From CAZLPW01 sp964561495 (GTDB lineage Bacteria; Fidelibacterota; Marinisomatia; Marinisomatales; UBA1611), in assembly GCA_964561495.1 (NCBI GenBank), contig CAZLPW010000080.1, positions 1 to 8,837 on the forward strand: a stretch of 8,837 nt of DNA, written 5' to 3'. Position numbers and translations under genes: made by a program. The notes beneath the pieces were generated by a model. The model did no database searches. It was not told where the DNA came from and worked only from the letters and a program-made list of their open reading frames with translations. Positions 6,201-8,837 of this stretch are shown here, one piece after another; positions within the stretch are counted from its first letter, which is position 1; each line of letters begins with the position of its first letter.

Positions 6201-8837
6201 TTATTTTAGAAGCAACATTTTCTTGGACTGCCTAAAGCTTCCAGCTTCTATGGTATATACATACACACCAGCGGCAACAGGCGAGCCAATCTCATTGGTA
6301 GCGTTCCAAACAATTGACTTATAGCCAGCTTTCTGACTTGAATTAATTAAAGACTTTACCTTGTGACCCATAAGATCATATATAGTAATATTTACATCAC
6401 TATCTTGTGGAATTTGATATGATATTTGGGTTACTGGATTAAATGGATTTGGATAGTTTTGCTCAAGCACAAACTCTGTTGGGAGAGGCTCACTATCAAC
6501 GTCGAGAACCATAGTCCCTATCCTCACAATAATCTGATCATCTAAAGACAAACTGACCATATCAACTGATCTCATGTCTCCAAAGAAGGCACCTCCGTCT
6601 GTGCTGTATCCGACCTCATACTCTTCAGCGATCTCTCCAAGGGTCCAGCTAAGGTCAATAGTATTTTGGCTTGACTCTAGAGTCAATATCCACTCCTGAT
6701 ATCCACCTACTGGAATAGTTGAACGAATATCTCTGGTAAACTTATCACCAAGAACGTGGCCCCAGTCAGGATGCGATACAAACACAGAGACATAGTCAGG
6801 CCCAGGCGGAGCTGGCGGTTTTAGAGCATCATAATCGTTGTCAAACAGGTCGGTGGCGTGTTCAGAGTAGCCTATCTCCATCATTCTATCATTCGCGCCA
6901 GAGATCTCAGCTAAAAAGCTAATAATCGTCTCCTCATCCCTGTTCATGTGCCCGTGCCCATCTGTCTCTCTATGTATAGGCATTGTCATATCAATTCCAT
7001 CCTCAACCACAGAGATCCAGTAGCCGCTCCAGGGCGTTAGATGATTTTCAACGACCTCATACCCTTCACCATTGAATCCGTAAATGCTATTAACCCATCC
7101 CGCGCTTACAGCGTCATTGTAGTTGCTGCTTGTGCCATCCTTTGTAAAAACTATACTATCAAGACTCACGTCAGTGACAAGCGGATTGCTAATCAGGTCC
7201 CAGCCCATTGAAAGAGCTAGAGTAAAATCCTGATCTATCGGAACGCCCAAAACATCTACATCAGCGTCATCGGCAGCGGCGATCCAGTATCCCTCAGCGG
7301 GGTATAGAATTCCATCGTACGTGTAGCCATTGTCAACATAGTCATATGTAGCCCAGTAGCCAGTGAAATCGTCCTCAAGATTGTAGGCGGTTTCATCATT
7401 GTAAGGAGCGATCGGGACTCCCCAGAGGGACCAGCCAGCAGGAACGAATGAGCTTAGGCTATCTCCTACAAGAGTAATGTGGTAGTCGCTCTCAGCTACA
7501 GTCACATTTCCAGCGTAGTCTACTGCCTCAACTAGAAATAAAGCGTGGGATATATTTTGAACATAAGGAGCAGTCCACTCTGTTCCAGAAAACGGATCGT
7601 CTGAGCTGTACTGCTCTGTAAACGTATTTCCACCATCTTGAGAAAAGTGAATGCTCATGTGATCGACTAAGTAAGCATCTGAGACATCCCAGTCTAGGCC
7701 GTAGGAGTTTCCAGAAATAAATATTGAGGGCCCACTAAATATGCCTCCGAGATTTAGCTCAGGAGCCGTAGTGTCACCGATACTGATAGTGAAGCCATGC
7801 TCTACGCCAGCAGACGCATTAAACGTATATGACCCCATATCATGAAGATGCTCTACGTATCCAGCCTCAGGATGTTCAAACACCAAAGGCACCTCAGGCG
7901 AATATATTATATTAAATTCAAGAGTCGCCTCCCCGTCATCCGTAGATAAAACAGAGAAGTTCCAAACTTGCATTGTATCAGAGATATCAATAACAGGTCT
8001 AATATCAGTTGAAAAATTATCACCAAGCATATGATTCCACTCTGGATGAGGAAAATAAAGGCTAACACCGTCTCCAGGAGAAGCTGGAGGCTCAACCACA
8101 TCTGAGGTCGCATCAAATTCATTAGACGCTGTGGTTGCTGTACCAAGAAAATTATCATTGTCTGAGTACATACCCATAGAAACGGAAAGCTGAACCAGCG
8201 ACTCCTCCTCAAATTCGGTGTTTGAGGTTCCTATCAACCCGACTTCTGTCTCAGAAAGAGCTGTGTCCCAGATGATTACCTCATCAAGTGAACCTATCCA
8301 GGAGGGATCATTGGAATAGCCGTTAATGGACCCAATGGCAAAGTCTCCTGTGCCAATGTATGGACTTGTGTTCTCACCCACTGGACTCATCAAATTACCA
8401 TCAATATAAACCTTTCTTGTTCCAAGGTCATAATCGTAAACAAACACATAATGGTGCCAGTCTAGACTGCTAGAATATGTATTATTAACATCTAAATCAT
8501 TGTTCCAAAAACCGTACCTTATTGCGCCTCCCTGTGTACGGCAATGAAGCCCCGTGCTGGAGCCAGGGGCTCCGTGGCCAAAAAAGTGACCATGATGATT
8601 ACTGTCATCCTGCTTGGCCATTATACTAATAGTATGAGATTTGTTGGCAAGCTCAATTCCGCTTCCGCAATGTATTCGAGTACCATTTGACCCATCAAAA
8701 TAGTATGCGGAATTTGGGTTCCCACTCTTATCATCTGTTAGGCTTACTCCTCCTTGGAGTGTACCATGGTGGCCGTTGCCGCTTACGTCATCGGCATTTC
8801 CTGAAAAATCATACCTGGCTAAAATATGATCAGACTG
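6201..8837 (-). CDS. Gene B: T9SS-sorted multidomain surface protein, 5' end cut by window
   Basis: The frame is open from the window edge at 8837 to a TAA at 6201-6203, showing the last 878 residues. Counting from the visible edge, it contains a LamG/concanavalin-like domain (1-204), a module ending in EPPASPGD...HPEWNHMLGDNF (213-309), an Ig-like stretch (356-456), a GW...GYWI two-fold repeat domain (461-612), a second copy of the module (637-733) and a type A T9SS C-terminal domain (788-878). The T9SS tail means export through the outer membrane and attachment to, or release from, the cell surface. The Met at 8621 is not the start: the 72 residues before it continue the LamG fold and match gene A closely, and no ribosome binding site precedes it. 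The N-terminus is unknown; by analogy with gene A it may hold propellers and other binding domains, which is inference. Confidence 0.94.
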   Translation of the reverse strand, partial: QSDHILARYDFSGNADDVSGNGHHGTLQGGVSLTDDKSGNPNSAYYFDGSNGTRIHCGSGIELANKSHTISIMAKQDDSNHHGHFFGHGAPGSSTGLHCRTQGGAIRYGFWNNDLDVNNTYSSSLDWHHYVFVYDYDLGTRKVYIDGNLMSPVGENTSPYIGTGDFAIGSINGYSNDPSWIGSLDEVIIWDTALSETEVGLIGTSNTEFEEESLVQLSVSMGMYSDNDNFLGTATTASNEFDATSDVVEPPASPGDGVSLYFPHPEWNHMLGDNFSTDIRPVIDISDTMQVWNFSVLSTDDGEATLEFNIIYSPEVPLVFEHPEAGYVEHLHDMGSYTFNASAGVEHGFTISIGDTTAPELNLGGIFSGPSIFISGNSYGLDWDVSDAYLVDHMSIHFSQDGGNTFTEQYSSDDPFSGTEWTAPYVQNISHALFLVEAVDYAGNVTVAESDYHITLVGDSLSSFVPAGWSLWGVPIAPYNDETAYNLEDDFTGYWATYDYVDNGYTYDGILYPAEGYWIAAADDADVDVLGVPIDQDFTLALSMGWDLISNPLVTDVSLDSIVFTKDGTSSNYNDAVSAGWVNSIYGFNGEGYEVVENHLTPWSGYWISVVEDGIDMTMPIHRETDGHGHMNRDEETIISFLAEISGANDRMMEIGYSEHATDLFDNDYDALKPPAPPGPDYVSVFVSHPDWGHVLGDKFTRDIRSTIPVGGYQEWILTLESSQNTIDLSWTLGEIAEEYEVGYSTDGGAFFGDMRSVDMVSLSLDDQIIVRIGTMVLDVDSEPLPTEFVLEQNYPNPFNPVTQISYQIPQDSDVNITIYDLMGHKVKSLINSSQKAGYKSIVWNATNEIGSPVAAGVYVYTIEAGSFRQSKKMLLLK
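6204..6476 (-). other. Gene B domain: type A T9SS C-terminal sorting domain
   Basis: The last 91 residues read EFVLEQNYPNPFNPVTQISY, then VNITIYDLMGHKVKSLI, AGYKSIVWNATNEIG, SPVAAGVYVYTIEAG and end SKKMLLLK. All conserved elements of the Por-secretion C-terminal domain are present and in order. It directs the protein through the type IX secretion system, after which the domain is normally cleaved. Confidence 0.97.
6639..6929 (-). repeat. Gene B duplicated ~97-residue module, copy 2
   Basis: Visible residues 637-733, the diverged partner of the module at 7911-8201. Shared positions include the PPA-x-PG turn, HP-(D/E)-W, LGD-(N/K)-F and DIR, followed by a (V/E)W-(N/I)-(F/L) strand. It sits directly before the T9SS sorting region. 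Confidence 0.85.
7002..7457 (-). other. Gene B domain: two-fold GW...GYWI repeat domain
   Basis: Visible residues 461-612 contain two related halves: AGWSLWGVPI...LYPAEGYWIAAA and MGWDLISNPL...LTPWSGYWISVV, each followed by an Asp-rich turn (DDADVDVLGVPI and EDGIDMTMPI). The unit is frequent in exported proteins of FCB bacteria, but I know no assigned function. Confidence 0.7.
7470..7772 (-). other. Gene B domain: Ig-like stretch
   Basis: Visible residues 356-456 begin DTTAPELNL and contain YGLDWDVSDAYLVDHMSIHF, then SQDGGNTFTEQ, WTAPYVQNISHALFLVEAVD and YAGNVTVAESDYHITL. This is the pattern of extracellular Ig-like beta-sandwich spacers in FCB surface proteins. The exact family is not assigned. 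Confidence 0.6.
7911..8201 (-). repeat. Gene B duplicated ~97-residue module, copy 1
   Basis: Visible residues 213-309. The core EPPASPGDGVSLYFPHPEW, then NHMLGDNFSTDIRP, matches KPPAPPGPDYVSVFVSHPDW, then GHVLGDKFTRDIRS, at 6639-6929. The family is not named with confidence; similar units precede T9SS tails in FCB proteins. Confidence 0.85.
8226..8837 (-). other. Gene B domain: LamG/concanavalin-like
   Basis: Visible residues 1-204 show ARYDFSGNADDVSGNGHHGT, AYYFDGSNGTRIHCG, HTISIMAKQDD, WHHYVFVYDYDLGTRKVYIDG and GSLDEVIIWDTALSETEV. This is a full LamG-type jelly roll. Its first 83 residues are nearly identical to the last visible residues of gene A. Confidence 0.88.
8588..8837 (-). repeat. 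Long direct repeat, copy in gene B (start of LamG domain)
   Basis: This is the partner of bases 1-250, in the same orientation, 8587 bases away. The match is still perfect at base 8837, so the repeat may continue beyond the window. It forms the first visible part of gene B and runs through the internal Met at 8621. Confidence 0.95.

Noticed and set aside
7907..8212. 101-residue minus-strand open frame
   Set aside because: It overlaps the first duplicated module of gene B in a shifted frame; its composition shows no domain and it has no supported start.
6201..8621. Gene B as a complete 806-residue protein starting at the Met at 8621
   Set aside because: The frame stays open for 72 more codons to the window edge, those residues complete the LamG fold and match gene A, no ribosome binding site precedes 8621, and there is no signal peptide there although the T9SS tail requires one.
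1..8837. Simple circular contig with overlapping ends
   Set aside because: The end repeats differ at 18 of 250 positions, including a codon with three changes, which is too much for an exact terminal overlap; a true diverged repeat is more likely, though a variant circular form cannot be excluded.

Overview
The window carries two very large secreted, multidomain genes on the minus strand. Both are cut by the window edges, and only 19 bases lie between them. Gene B (upstream in transcription) enters at base 8837 and stops at 6201. Gene A starts at 6181 and is still open at base 1. The coding strand is continuous apart from that gap, so there is no promoter, terminator, RNA gene, CRISPR array or recognisable mobile element in view.

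The organism is probably a member of the Fibrobacteres-Chlorobi-Bacteroidetes (FCB) group. Gene B ends in a textbook type IX secretion system (T9SS) sorting domain (EQNYPNPFNP start, GVYVY core, KKMLLLK end). Gene A carries a GCTD...NYNPDAT...DGSC cysteine motif and a starch-binding-like AGHFNGW module, both common in exported proteins of marine FCB lineages. From the overall style my best guess is a marine relative of Candidatus Marinimicrobia (SAR406); that assignment is inference from protein style only.

Gene A (2060 residues visible) reads, in order: signal peptide; a seven-repeat FG-GAP/VCBS calcium-type beta-propeller; a cysteine-bounded Asp/Asn motif; a LamG/concanavalin-like domain; a lamin-tail domain; an OB-fold-like module; a C-type lectin domain; a second OB-like module; a fibronectin III domain; a second LamG domain; a CBM20/48-like starch-binding fold; a second, different seven-repeat propeller; and the start of a third LamG domain, where the window ends. 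Gene B (878 residues visible) reads: the same LamG domain; a ~97-residue module; an Ig-like stretch; a two-fold GW...GYWI repeat domain; a second copy of the ~97-residue module; and the T9SS C-terminal domain.

The main surprise is that the first 250 bases and the last 250 bases align without gaps at about 93% identity, in the same reading frame. Joining gene A at this repeat to gene B would give one complete 2855-residue protein, from signal peptide to T9SS tail, followed 19 bases later by the start of gene A again. The window is therefore exactly one 8587-base period. This fits a head-to-tail tandem array of giant surface-protein paralogues that differ by several per cent. A shuffled LamG cassette shared by two otherwise different genes, or an assembly effect, are the alternatives. 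Functionally, both products look like non-enzymatic, T9SS-exported adhesion or glycan-binding proteins; no catalytic domain was recognised.
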